This document shows positions 6,901-13,610 of a stretch of 13,610 nt of DNA, piece by piece. This stretch comes from an uncultured Lachnospiraceae bacterium. GTDB taxonomy: Bacteria; Bacillota; Clostridia; Lachnospirales; Lachnospiraceae. Both the position numbers and the translations under genes were made by a program. Positions within the stretch are counted from its first letter, which is position 1. Each line of letters begins with the position of its first letter. The stretch covers positions 1 to 13,610 of the forward strand of contig CABRSG010000031.1 of assembly GCA_902473545.1 (NCBI GenBank). The letters are read 5' to 3'. The notes beneath the pieces were generated by a model that did no database searches, was not told where the DNA came from, and was given only the letters and a program-made list of their open reading frames with translations.

Positions 6901-7992
6901 ATGATTTCAGGGCAGGTAATACAGACATCCATAGATGAATTGCGCGCGATCACAAGAATTGATCTGTGCGTTTCAGATTTAGAGGGAAATGTTGTCGCTT
7001 CCACGATGCCCGAGGACGACATGCAGCGTGATGCGATTCATTTTTTTGTAAATTCGGCGGCCGACAGCCAGGTAATGCAGGGATACCATTTTTTTAAGAT
7101 TTTGGACGACGGCGTTCCGGCGTATGTGCTGGTTGCGCGCGGCAACGGTGAGGACGCATACATGATTGGAAAAATCGGCGTCAGTCAGATCCAGAATCTG
7201 ATTATTGCATATAAAGAGCGCTATGATAAAAATAATTTTATTCAGAATATTTTGCTGGACAATCTTTTGCTGGTCGATATCTACAACCGCGCGAAGAAGC
7301 TTCATATTGATATAGAAGCAAAGCGCATCGTTTATCTGATCGAGACGCGCCAGGAAAAGGATACCAGCGCGCGCGAGCTGGTAAAGACAATGTTCGCAGG
7401 AAACCCGCATGATTTTATCACGGCGGTTGACGAAAAGAGTATCATTCTTGTGAAGGAGCTGGCGGAGGACGAGGAGTACGAAGCGGCGGAGCAGGTGGCA
7501 AAGACGCTTCTGGACATGCTGAACAGCGAGGCGATGTCGCAGGTGCGCGTTGCCTATGGCACGATCATCCATGAGATCCGTTCTATTTCCAAGTCCTACA
7601 AAGAAGCGAAGATGGCGCTGGATGTAGGAAAGATTTTCTACGAGGACAAAAAAGTCATTGCGTACAGCACGCTTGGTATCGGTCGTCTGATCTATCAGCT
7701 TCCGCTTCCGCTGTGCGAAATGTTTATGAACGAGGTGTTCGGCGGGCAGCAGCTTCCGGATTCTCTGGATGAGGAAACGCTGACGACGATTAATAAATTC
7801 TTTGAGAACAGTCTGAATGTTTCCGAGACCTCCAGACAGCTCTACATCCACCGCAACACGCTGGTGTACCGTCTGGAAAAGCTGCAGAAGAGCACCGGAC
7901 TGGATGTGCGCGTATTTGAGGACGCGCTGACCTTCCGCATCGCGCTTATGGTATCAAATTATATGAAATACATGGAGCGGGAGGAGTACTAG
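6901..7992 (+). CDS. CdaR/PucR-family transcriptional regulator
   Basis: The 363-residue protein has the three-part build of CdaR-like regulators. An N-terminal ligand-sensing region (about 1-110) resembles the sugar-diacid recognition domain, with VSDLEGNVVAST followed later by YMIGKIGVSQ. A middle region (about 130-275) matches the degenerate GGDEF-like CdaR module, with VRVAYGTIIHEIRSISKSYKEA. A C-terminal PucR-type helix-turn-helix (about 300-358) contains NVSETSRQLYIHRNTLVYRLEK. The ATG at 6901 has AGGAGGG 5 bases upstream. The aconitase-like gene begins 22 bases after the stop, so the two are almost certainly co-transcribed. The regulator probably controls this operon in response to a small carboxylate. 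The ligand and the sign of regulation are unknown. Confidence 0.9.
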   Translation: MISGQVIQTSIDELRAITRIDLCVSDLEGNVVASTMPEDDMQRDAIHFFVNSAADSQVMQGYHFFKILDDGVPAYVLVARGNGEDAYMIGKIGVSQIQNLIIAYKERYDKNNFIQNILLDNLLLVDIYNRAKKLHIDIEAKRIVYLIETRQEKDTSARELVKTMFAGNPHDFITAVDEKSIILVKELAEDEEYEAAEQVAKTLLDMLNSEAMSQVRVAYGTIIHEIRSISKSYKEAKMALDVGKIFYEDKKVIAYSTLGIGRLIYQLPLPLCEMFMNEVFGGQQLPDSLDEETLTTINKFFENSLNVSETSRQLYIHRNTLVYRLEKLQKSTGLDVRVFEDALTFRIALMVSNYMKYMEREEY

Positions 7993-8014
7993 GATTGCAT
8001 ACAGGAGGAAGATT

Positions 8015-10300
8015 ATGATTAAGTTATATGACGGCGGCGCTTATCTGGTAAACGGCGCTGAGATTATCGAGGATAACGCGGAGGCGGGTGCGAAGATTAC
8101 GCAGCTTACCGGAGGCGTTCCTGCAAAGGAGGAGGCGGCGAAAGAGACGATCGCCTATGGCATTCTGGAGAGCCACAATGTTTCCGGGAATATGGAGAAA
8201 CTGCAGATCAAGTTTGACAAACTGACTTCTCACGACATCACATTTGTCGGAATTATCCAGACGGCGCGTGCGTCGGGGCTGGAGAAATTTCCGGTGCCGT
8301 ATGTGCTGACGAACTGCCACAACAGCCTTTGTGCGGTCGGCGGTACCATCAACGAGGATGACCACATGTTTGGTCTTACCTGCGCGAAGAAGTACGGCGG
8401 CGTTTATGTTCCGCCTCATCAGGCGGTTATCCACCAGTTTGCACGTGAGATGCTTGCAGGCGGCGGCAGAATGATTCTCGGTTCCGATTCCCACACCCGC
8501 TACGGCGCACTCGGCACGATGGCCATGGGCGAGGGCGGACCGGAGCTGGTAAAGCAGCTTCTCTGCAAAACCTACGATATCAACATGCCGAAGGTGGTCG
8601 GCGTTTATCTGACCGGCAAACCGATTGCAGGCGTGGGACCGCAGGACGTTGCGCTGGCGATCATCGGCGCAGTGTTTGCCAACGGCTATGTAAATAATAA
8701 AGTGATGGAGTTTGTGGGACCGGGCGTTGCGAACCTGAGTGCAGACTTCCGCATCGGCATCGACGTTATGACGACCGAAACCACCTGCCTGTCCTCTATC
8801 TGGCAGACGGACGACACCATTAAGGAATTTTACGAAATCCATGAGCGCCTGGAGGATTATAAGGAACTGCAGCCGGGCAAGGTTGCATATTATGACGGTA
8901 TGATCTACGTGGATCTCTCCGAGATCCGCCCAATGATCGCGATGCCGTTCCATCCGAGCAACACCTACACGATCGAAGAACTGAATGCGAATCTTGACGA
9001 TATCCTGGCGGATGTGGAAAAGCGTGCGCTGGTGAGTCTGGACGGTGCGGTTGATTTCACGCTGCGCGATAAGGTGCGCGACGGCAGGCTGTACGTGGAT
9101 CAGGGAATCATCGCGGGCTGCGCGGGCGGCGGCTTTGAAAATATCTGCGCGGCAGCCGATATTTTAAAGGGAGCTTCTATCGGAGCGGATGAGTTTACAC
9201 TGAGTATTTACCCGGCAAGCACGCCGATTTATATGGAGCTGGCAAAGAACGGCAGACTTGCCGATCTGATGGCGACCGGCGCGATCGTAAAGACGGCATT
9301 CTGCGGACCGTGCTTCGGCGCGGGCGATACGCCGGCAAACAACGCGTTCAGTATCCGTCATTCTACAAGAAACTTCCCGAACCGCGAGGGAAGCAAGCTG
9401 CAGAGCGGACAGATTTCCTCTGTTGCGCTGATGGATGCGCGTTCGATCGCAGCGACGGCGGCGAACAAGGGTTATCTGACGGCGGCGACCGACATGGATG
9501 CAAACTATACGAACCCGAAATATTTCTTCGACAGCACGATTTATAAAAATCGCGTGTTTGACAGCAAGGGCGTGGCGGATCCTTCGGTGGAGATCAAATT
9601 TGGTCCGAACATCAAGGACTGGCCGGCAATGCCGGAGCTGACCAAAAATCTGGTGCTGAAGGTGGTTTCCGAGATCCACGATCCGGTGACGACGACGGAC
9701 GAGCTGATCCCGTCCGGCGAGACATCCTCCTACCGTTCCAACCCGCTCGGTCTGGCAGAGTTTACGCTTTCCAGAAAGGATCCGGCGTATGTGGGACGCG
9801 CGAAGGAAATCCAGAAGGTGGAAAAAGCCCGCGAAGCAGGCGAGTGCATCAGCGAAGCCTTCCCGGAAATATGCGGAGTGATGCAGAAGATAAAGGAAGT
9901 CTTCCCGGAAACCTGCAAGAAGAACACCGGTTTTGGCAGCACTATTTTTGCCGTGAAACCGGGCGACGGCTCCGCGCGTGAGCAGGCGGCTTCCTGCCAG
10001 AAGGTGCTCGGCGGCTGGGCAAACATCGCCAACAGCTACGCTACCAAGCGCTATCGCTCCAACCTCATTAACTGGGGTATGCTGCCCTTCCTTATCGACG
10101 AGGGCGAGCTTCCGTTCAAAAACGGCGACTACCTGTTTATCCCGGACATCCGCGAGGCGGTAGAGAGCAGGGCGAAGGAGATAAAGGCATATGTGGTCGG
10201 AGATAGTTTAAAAGAATTTACCTTAAAGCTCGGCGAAATGACCGACGATGAGCGTACAATCATTCTCGACGGATGCCTGATCAACTACTATAGACACTGA
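8015..10300 (+). CDS. Aconitase-superfamily hydratase (YbhJ-like; substrate uncertain)
   Basis: The 761-residue cytoplasmic protein belongs to the aconitase / 3-isopropylmalate dehydratase superfamily. It has the GSDSHT motif (156-161) and three [4Fe-4S] ligands: Cys369 (GCAGGG) and Cys430/Cys433 (FCGPC), with spacing close to that of true aconitases. The C-terminal swivel domain contains GWANIANSYATKRYRSNLINWGMLPF, a segment characteristic of the family and given here as two joined motifs (about 666-691). Length agrees with single-chain hydratases and with the uncharacterised E. coli YbhJ type (about 750 residues), not with split isopropylmalate dehydratase subunits. The start is set by AGGAGGA 5 bases upstream. 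No citrate synthase or isocitrate dehydrogenase gene is adjacent, so a TCA-type role is not supported by context. It could be an aconitase or act on another hydroxy-acid. Confidence 0.9.
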   Translation: MIKLYDGGAYLVNGAEIIEDNAEAGAKITQLTGGVPAKEEAAKETIAYGILESHNVSGNMEKLQIKFDKLTSHDITFVGIIQTARASGLEKFPVPYVLTNCHNSLCAVGGTINEDDHMFGLTCAKKYGGVYVPPHQAVIHQFAREMLAGGGRMILGSDSHTRYGALGTMAMGEGGPELVKQLLCKTYDINMPKVVGVYLTGKPIAGVGPQDVALAIIGAVFANGYVNNKVMEFVGPGVANLSADFRIGIDVMTTETTCLSSIWQTDDTIKEFYEIHERLEDYKELQPGKVAYYDGMIYVDLSEIRPMIAMPFHPSNTYTIEELNANLDDILADVEKRALVSLDGAVDFTLRDKVRDGRLYVDQGIIAGCAGGGFENICAAADILKGASIGADEFTLSIYPASTPIYMELAKNGRLADLMATGAIVKTAFCGPCFGAGDTPANNAFSIRHSTRNFPNREGSKLQSGQISSVALMDARSIAATAANKGYLTAATDMDANYTNPKYFFDSTIYKNRVFDSKGVADPSVEIKFGPNIKDWPAMPELTKNLVLKVVSEIHDPVTTTDELIPSGETSSYRSNPLGLAEFTLSRKDPAYVGRAKEIQKVEKAREAGECISEAFPEICGVMQKIKEVFPETCKKNTGFGSTIFAVKPGDGSAREQAASCQKVLGGWANIANSYATKRYRSNLINWGMLPFLIDEGELPFKNGDYLFIPDIREAVESRAKEIKAYVVGDSLKEFTLKLGEMTDDERTIILDGCLINYYRH

Positions 10301-10307
10301 TAACAGA

Positions 10308-10352
10308 CTTCCCGCGGAAGGCGAAAGCCGGATGCGGGAGGTTCGTTTGTTT
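10308..10352 (+). terminator. Terminator after the hydratase gene
   Basis: CTTCCCGC (10308-10315) pairs with GCGGGAGG (10334-10341), 8 bp with one G-T wobble. Inside it a GGC-GAAA-GCC tetraloop hairpin caps the structure, and the T-rich TTCGTTTGTTT follows to 10352. It begins 7 bases after the hydratase stop and ends just before the hicB-like gene. Confidence 0.75.
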
Positions 10353-10364
10353 CATAGGTATATT

Positions 10365-10790
10365 ATGTTATTAACATATCCAGCGTGTTTTTTGAAAGAA
10401 GAAAAGGGCTATTCTGTTATTTTTCCGGACTTAAATTATACAGCGACCTGTGGTGACACTTTGGATGAAGCATTTTCAATGGCGGTGGATTGCCTCGCAG
10501 GGTATCTCTACTCTTGTAAAATGGATGGGGAACCTGTTCCGGATGCTTCTGAGTTAAGTGATTCTCTGCTTGTGGATGTTCAGCGTGAGCTGGAGTTGGA
10601 TGTGCAGGAAGGGTTTGTGAATATGGTTGCCGTAGATGTGGAAGAATATGCCAGACAGCATTTTAACAAATCTGTAAAAAAGACATTGACAATTCCGGCG
10701 TGGCTGAATAAGGCGGCGATGGAGCAGAATATTAATTTTTCTCAGGTGTTGCAGGAGGCATTAAAGAAAAAACTGCGCTTTGGGCGGTGA
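10365..10790 (+). CDS. hicB: HicB-family antitoxin, orphan
   Basis: The 141-residue protein matches type II antitoxin HicB. The N-terminal partial RNase-H-like domain shows YPACF, GYSVIFPDL and GDTLDEAFSMAVDCLAGYL (residues 5-48). A C-terminal ribbon-helix-helix-like DNA-binding segment (about 105-139) reads KKTLTIPAWLNKAAMEQN and continues to a Lys-rich end. The frame opens earlier at 10332, but the ATG at 10365 gives the family's usual MLLTYPA start. Only a weak AGG precedes it, and a TATATT sequence directly abuts the start. HicB normally neutralises the mRNA-cleaving HicA toxin, encoded by a gene of about 60 codons beside it. No HicA was found in the 64 bases upstream or the bases before the Nudix gene, so the antitoxin is solitary. 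Codon use looks more AT-rich than its neighbours, hinting at acquisition. Confidence 0.85.
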   Translation: MLLTYPACFLKEEKGYSVIFPDLNYTATCGDTLDEAFSMAVDCLAGYLYSCKMDGEPVPDASELSDSLLVDVQRELELDVQEGFVNMVAVDVEEYARQHFNKSVKKTLTIPAWLNKAAMEQNINFSQVLQEALKKKLRFGR

Positions 10791-10848
10791 AAATTGGCGG
10801 GGTGATGGGATGGAAACAAGGAAAAAGAAACTCCCGATAGGAATAGAA

Positions 10849-11373
10849 ATGGGCTTATATAAAGAAATCGAGCGCTATCAGCCGTTTAACGAGCAGGAGA
10901 CGCGCGACCGGGAGCTGATGCTGCGCTATATCAGGAGCTGCTCTGATTATCTGGAGAGGGAAAATCTGGTGGCGCATTTTTCGGCGTCCACATGGACGGT
11001 CAATAAAGAACATACGAAGATACTGATGGTGTATCATAATATTTATGATTCCTGGTCATGGAGCGGCGGACATGCGGACGGAATCGGGGATCTGGCGTCC
11101 GTGGCGCTGCGGGAGCTTACGGAGGAGACCGGCGTAAAGCACGCGTCGCTGGTCAGCCGGGACATTTTCAGCCTGGAAAGTCTGACGGTGGATGGTCACA
11201 TAAAAAGAGGCATGTATGTGCCGAGTCACCTGCATCTGAATGTTACTTATCTTGCGGAAGCGGACGAAAAAGATACGCTGCTGGTAAACGAAGAAGAAAA
11301 CCAGGCGGTGAAATGGTTCCTCAAGCCCACAGGACTAGCTTCGCGGCGCAGTAGGTGTCTGAGGCTGTCTTGA
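10849..11373 (+). CDS. Nudix hydrolase, C-terminus truncated and replaced by repeat sequence
   Basis: The 174-residue protein contains a Nudix box starting at Gly74. The catalytic half REL-TEETGV (88-96) is intact, but the first Glu of the standard Gx5Ex7REUxEExGU pattern is Gly80. Family-like features include LYKEIERYQPFNEQE at the start, MVYHNIYDSWSWSGGHADG and YVPSHLHLNVTYLAE. Such enzymes cleave nucleoside diphosphates linked to another group. The substrate here is unknown. Family-like sequence stops at residue 157 (QAVKWF). Residues 158-174 are encoded by the partial copy of the inverted-repeat element, and the usual last few dozen residues are gone. The start at 10849 is preferred (AGGA 6 bases upstream, family-like first residues), with ATG 10810 as an alternative. 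It may be a non-functional remnant. Confidence 0.8.
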   Translation: MGLYKEIERYQPFNEQETRDRELMLRYIRSCSDYLERENLVAHFSASTWTVNKEHTKILMVYHNIYDSWSWSGGHADGIGDLASVALRELTEETGVKHASLVSRDIFSLESLTVDGHIKRGMYVPSHLHLNVTYLAEADEKDTLLVNEEENQAVKWFLKPTGLASRRSRCLRLS

Positions 11374-11379
11374 ACAGTA
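11319..11379 (+). repeat. 61-bp partial copy of the 155-bp inverted-repeat element
   Basis: These bases align without gaps to 1468-1528 with 54 of 61 identical. The identical core includes CCACAGGACTAGCTTCGCG, and the copy ends with the same TGAACAGTA terminus. The arm-B stem is partly kept (CCTCA/TGAGG and CAC/GTG). The left half of the element, including the left terminal repeat and arm A, is absent: the sequence upstream is Nudix coding DNA. The copy supplies the last 17 codons and the stop of the Nudix gene. Confidence 0.85.
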
Positions 11380-11412
11380 GCAAATTATACAACAGCAGTC
11401 AAAAGATACCAC

Positions 11413-11444
11413 AAACGGCACTTTTATGAGTGCCGTTTATTGTT
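11413..11444 (+). terminator. Terminator-like hairpin upstream of the GH94 gene
   Basis: AAACGGCAC (11413-11421) and GTGCCGTTT (11430-11438) pair perfectly over 9 bp with an 8-nt loop. The following tract ATTGTT is only partly U-rich, so termination strength is uncertain. Position, after the hicB-Nudix pair and before a new promoter, fits a transcript end. Confidence 0.55.
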
Positions 11445-11449
11445 ATAAT
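11441..11449 (+). promoter_or_regulatory. Extended -10 promoter candidate for the GH94 gene
   Basis: TGTTATAAT at 11441-11449 combines a perfect TATAAT with the TGn extension, which in Firmicutes can work without a good -35 box (none is evident). Transcription would start near 11456, leaving a leader of about 65 nt to the ATG at 11523. A second TATAAT at 11485-11490 lacks a spaced -35 partner. Confidence 0.45.
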
Positions 11450-11522
11450 TATTATATGATGAGGCTCATTTGTCGGGCAGCTCATATAATATCGGGTGCT
11501 GCATAAAAGGGGGAAAGCTTAA

Positions 11523-13610
11523 ATGAGATATGGATATTTTGACGAGAAGAACCGGGAATACTGCATCGACCGCGTCGACGTGCCGGTTTCCTGGACGAAT
11601 TACATTGGGGTGGAGGATATGTGCGCGGTGGTGAATCACACGGCGGGCGGCTATCTTTTTTACAAGACGCCGCAGTATCACCGCATCACACGGTTCCGTC
11701 CGAACGGGGTGCCGATGGACCGTCCGGGGCATTACGTGTATCTGCGCGATGAGGCGGACGGCGATTACTGGAGTATTTCCTGGCAGCCGGTAGGAAAGCC
11801 GCTTGATAAAGCAACTTATTGCTGCAGGCACGGGCTTTCCTATTCCACATATGAATGTGTGTACAAGGGGATTAAGGCGTCGCAGCGCCTGATGATTCCG
11901 CTGGGAGACAACGTCGAGCTTTGGGATGTGAAGATCAAAAAGGAGAGCGGCGGGGAGCGGCATTTGAGCGTCTTTTCCTACTGCGAATTTTCATTCCACC
12001 ATATCGACATGGATAACCAGAACTTTCAGATGAGCCTGTACGCCTCCGGTTCCTCCTGCGAGGACGGCATCATCGAGTATGATTTATTTTATGAAGAGTT
12101 TGGCTATCAGTATTTTACGGCAAATTTTATTCCGGACGGTTTCGACTGCGTGCGCGATAAATTTATCGGCGCGTATCGGACGGAGAGGAACCCGATCGCA
12201 GTGGAAAAAGGCGTTTGCGGCAGTACGCATGAAAAGGGCGGAAATCACTGCGGAGTTTTGCAGAAACGCATTATTTTAAAGCCGGGAGAGGAAATACGGC
12301 TGGTGTTTATGCTCGGTGAAGGAAAAAGGGAAGATGCAAAGACAATCCGCGAAAAATATCGTATAATGGAAAATATAGATGAGGCGGCGGAAAAATTGGC
12401 GGCGTACTGGGAGGATAAGCTTTCCAGACTGCAGGTACATACGCCAAGCGACGATATGAATACCATGCTGAACACCTGGAATCTGTATCAGTCGGAAATT
12501 AACATATTGTTTTCGCGCTTCGCGTCCTTTATCGAGGTGGGCGGGCGCACAGGGCTTGGCTATCGCGACACGGCGCAGGACGCTATGACGGTGCCGCATT
12601 CGAACCCGGGAAAATGCCGGCAGCGGATCGTGCAGCTTTTAAATGGGCTTGTATCAAAGGGTTATGGATTGCATTTATTCGATCCGGCATGGTTTGAACC
12701 GCAGGAGGAAGCGCGCCCGTTTGCCTCCCCGACGGTGATCCCGATGCCGGATAAAAACGACCGCATTCATGGTCTGAAGGACACCTGTTCGGACGACGCG
12801 CTCTGGCTGATTCCCTCTATCATGGAGTACATCCGGGAGACGGGTGAGACAGAGTTTCTCGATGAGGTAATCCCCTATGCGGATGAGGGAGAGGGAACCG
12901 TTTATGAGCATATGAAGCGGATACTGGATTTCTCTGCGGAGCAGGTCGGTACGCACGGCGTTTGCCTGGGGCTGCGTGCGGACTGGAACGACTGCCTGAA
13001 CCTTGGCGGCGGGGAGAGCGCGCTGGTTTCCTTCCTGCATGTGTGGGCGCTGGAGCATTTTCTGGAGGCGGCAAAGCTGAAAGGAATGACAGAGGATATC
13101 ACGAAATATCACACAATGTACGAGCACGTAAAAACAATATGTCAGACGCAGCTCTGGGACCAGGAGTGGTTTATCCGCGGCATCACAAAAAGCGGACGGC
13201 GCATCGGCACCAGCGAGGATAAAGAAGGGAAGATCCATCTGGAATCAAACGCCTGGGCGGTGCTTTCCGGTGCGGCTACGCAGGAGCAGGGCGAGCGGGC
13301 GATGGACAGCGTGGACAAATACCTGTACACGCAGTACGGAATTATGCTGAACGGTCCGTCTTACACCGTGCCGGATGAGGAGGTCGGCTTCGTCACCAGA
13401 GTGTATCCGGGCGTGAAGGAAAACGGGGCAATCTTCAGCCATCCGAATCCCTGGGCGTGGGCGGCGGAATGCAGGCTTGGAAGAGGCGACCGTGCAATGA
13501 AATTTTATGAGGCATTGTGTCCCTGCAGGCAGAACGACATGATAGAGATCCGTGAGTCGGAGCCGTATTCCTACTGCCAGTTTATCATGGGAAAAGAGCA
13601 CACGGCATTT
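11523..13610 (+). CDS. chbP: GH94 phosphorylase, N,N'-diacetylchitobiose-phosphorylase type (3' end outside window)
   Basis: The 696 visible codons cover most of an enzyme of about 800 residues. It resembles the Vibrio chitobiose phosphorylase along its whole length more closely than cellobiose phosphorylases: MRYGYFDEKNREYCI at the start, RPGHYVYLRDEADGDYWSIS, EVGGRTGLGYRDTAQDA (338-354; Arg348/Asp349), DTCSDDALWLIP, GLRADWNDCLNLGGGES and NGAIFSHPNPWAWAAE. Asp490 in RADWNDCLN corresponds to the catalytic acid of the family (Asp492 in V. proteolyticus ChbP). Domains are an N-terminal beta-sandwich (about 1-270), a helical linker, then the (alpha/alpha)6 barrel. No signal peptide is visible, so it is cytoplasmic. 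The reaction is phosphorolysis of an imported beta-linked disaccharide to sugar-1-phosphate plus monosaccharide. GlcNAc2 is the likely substrate, cellobiose-like sugars the alternative. AAGGGGG lies 9 bases before the ATG. Confidence 0.9.
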   Translation, partial: MRYGYFDEKNREYCIDRVDVPVSWTNYIGVEDMCAVVNHTAGGYLFYKTPQYHRITRFRPNGVPMDRPGHYVYLRDEADGDYWSISWQPVGKPLDKATYCCRHGLSYSTYECVYKGIKASQRLMIPLGDNVELWDVKIKKESGGERHLSVFSYCEFSFHHIDMDNQNFQMSLYASGSSCEDGIIEYDLFYEEFGYQYFTANFIPDGFDCVRDKFIGAYRTERNPIAVEKGVCGSTHEKGGNHCGVLQKRIILKPGEEIRLVFMLGEGKREDAKTIREKYRIMENIDEAAEKLAAYWEDKLSRLQVHTPSDDMNTMLNTWNLYQSEINILFSRFASFIEVGGRTGLGYRDTAQDAMTVPHSNPGKCRQRIVQLLNGLVSKGYGLHLFDPAWFEPQEEARPFASPTVIPMPDKNDRIHGLKDTCSDDALWLIPSIMEYIRETGETEFLDEVIPYADEGEGTVYEHMKRILDFSAEQVGTHGVCLGLRADWNDCLNLGGGESALVSFLHVWALEHFLEAAKLKGMTEDITKYHTMYEHVKTICQTQLWDQEWFIRGITKSGRRIGTSEDKEGKIHLESNAWAVLSGAATQEQGERAMDSVDKYLYTQYGIMLNGPSYTVPDEEVGFVTRVYPGVKENGAIFSHPNPWAWAAECRLGRGDRAMKFYEALCPCRQNDMIEIRESEPYSYCQFIMGKEHTAF

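Noticed and set aside
8024..8953. 309-codon frame antisense to the hydratase
   Set aside because: Same reason: no start signals, no recognisable domain, fully inside a clear aconitase-family gene.
11180..11318. Left half and left terminal repeat of the element upstream of the partial copy
   Set aside because: No TTACTGTTCAC-like sequence or arm A was found here; the bases encode ordinary Nudix protein sequence.
11374..11522. A riboswitch in the leader of the GH94 gene
   Set aside because: Apart from the 9-bp terminator-like hairpin and promoter elements, I saw no extended conserved-looking pairing or known riboswitch core.

Overview
The window looks like the chromosome of a Gram-positive Clostridia member, most likely a Lachnospiraceae (a Marvinbryantia/Blautia-like gut anaerobe is plausible, genus not provable here). 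The reasons are strong AGGAGG-type ribosome binding sites, ribosomal proteins S10 and L3 of Firmicutes type, a YesM/YesN-style two-component system with extracellular sugar-binding proteins, a CdaR-type regulator beside a long aconitase-like hydratase, and an N,N'-diacetylchitobiose-phosphorylase-type GH94 enzyme. No plasmid, phage, tRNA, rRNA or CRISPR signature was seen.

Layout. (1) 1-1333, minus strand: the start of the S10 ribosomal-protein operon, in transcription order promoter (1305-1333), a roughly 230-nt structured leader with a three-way junction (1071-1298), rpsJ, a 64-nt spacer with three tandem mini-hairpins, rplC, and the first 8 codons of rplD at the window edge. (2) 1375-1529: a 155-bp non-coding element with 11-bp terminal inverted repeats and two internal hairpin arms. 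It sits between the divergent S10 operon and the next operon. A diverged 61-bp copy of its right-hand part lies 9.85 kb away at 11319-11379. (3) 1567-6727, plus strand: four overlapping or abutting genes for a membrane-anchored sugar-binding protein, a LytS/YesM-like sensor histidine kinase, a YesN-like AraC-type response regulator and a XylF-like sugar-binding lipoprotein, closed by a strong terminator. No ABC permease or ATPase is present, so this reads as a sugar-sensing module rather than a transporter operon. It resembles the known XylFII-LytS-YesN arrangement but carries two unlike binding proteins. (4) 6828-10352, plus strand: promoter, CdaR/PucR-type regulator, aconitase-superfamily hydratase, terminator. 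(5) 10365-11379: a HicB-type antitoxin without its HicA toxin, then a Nudix hydrolase whose last part has been replaced by the partial repeat copy. (6) 11413-13610: terminator hairpin, extended -10 promoter and the first 696 codons of the GH94 phosphorylase, which runs off the window.

Functionally the plus-strand genes suggest a sugar-scavenging lifestyle: perception of extracellular sugars, phosphorolytic use of chitin-derived disaccharide, and a hydratase under its own regulator. Sugar identities and the hydratase substrate cannot be settled from sequence reading. The most interesting items are the binding-protein/kinase/regulator/lipoprotein module, the inverted-repeat element with its gene-truncating relative, and the structured S10 leader.
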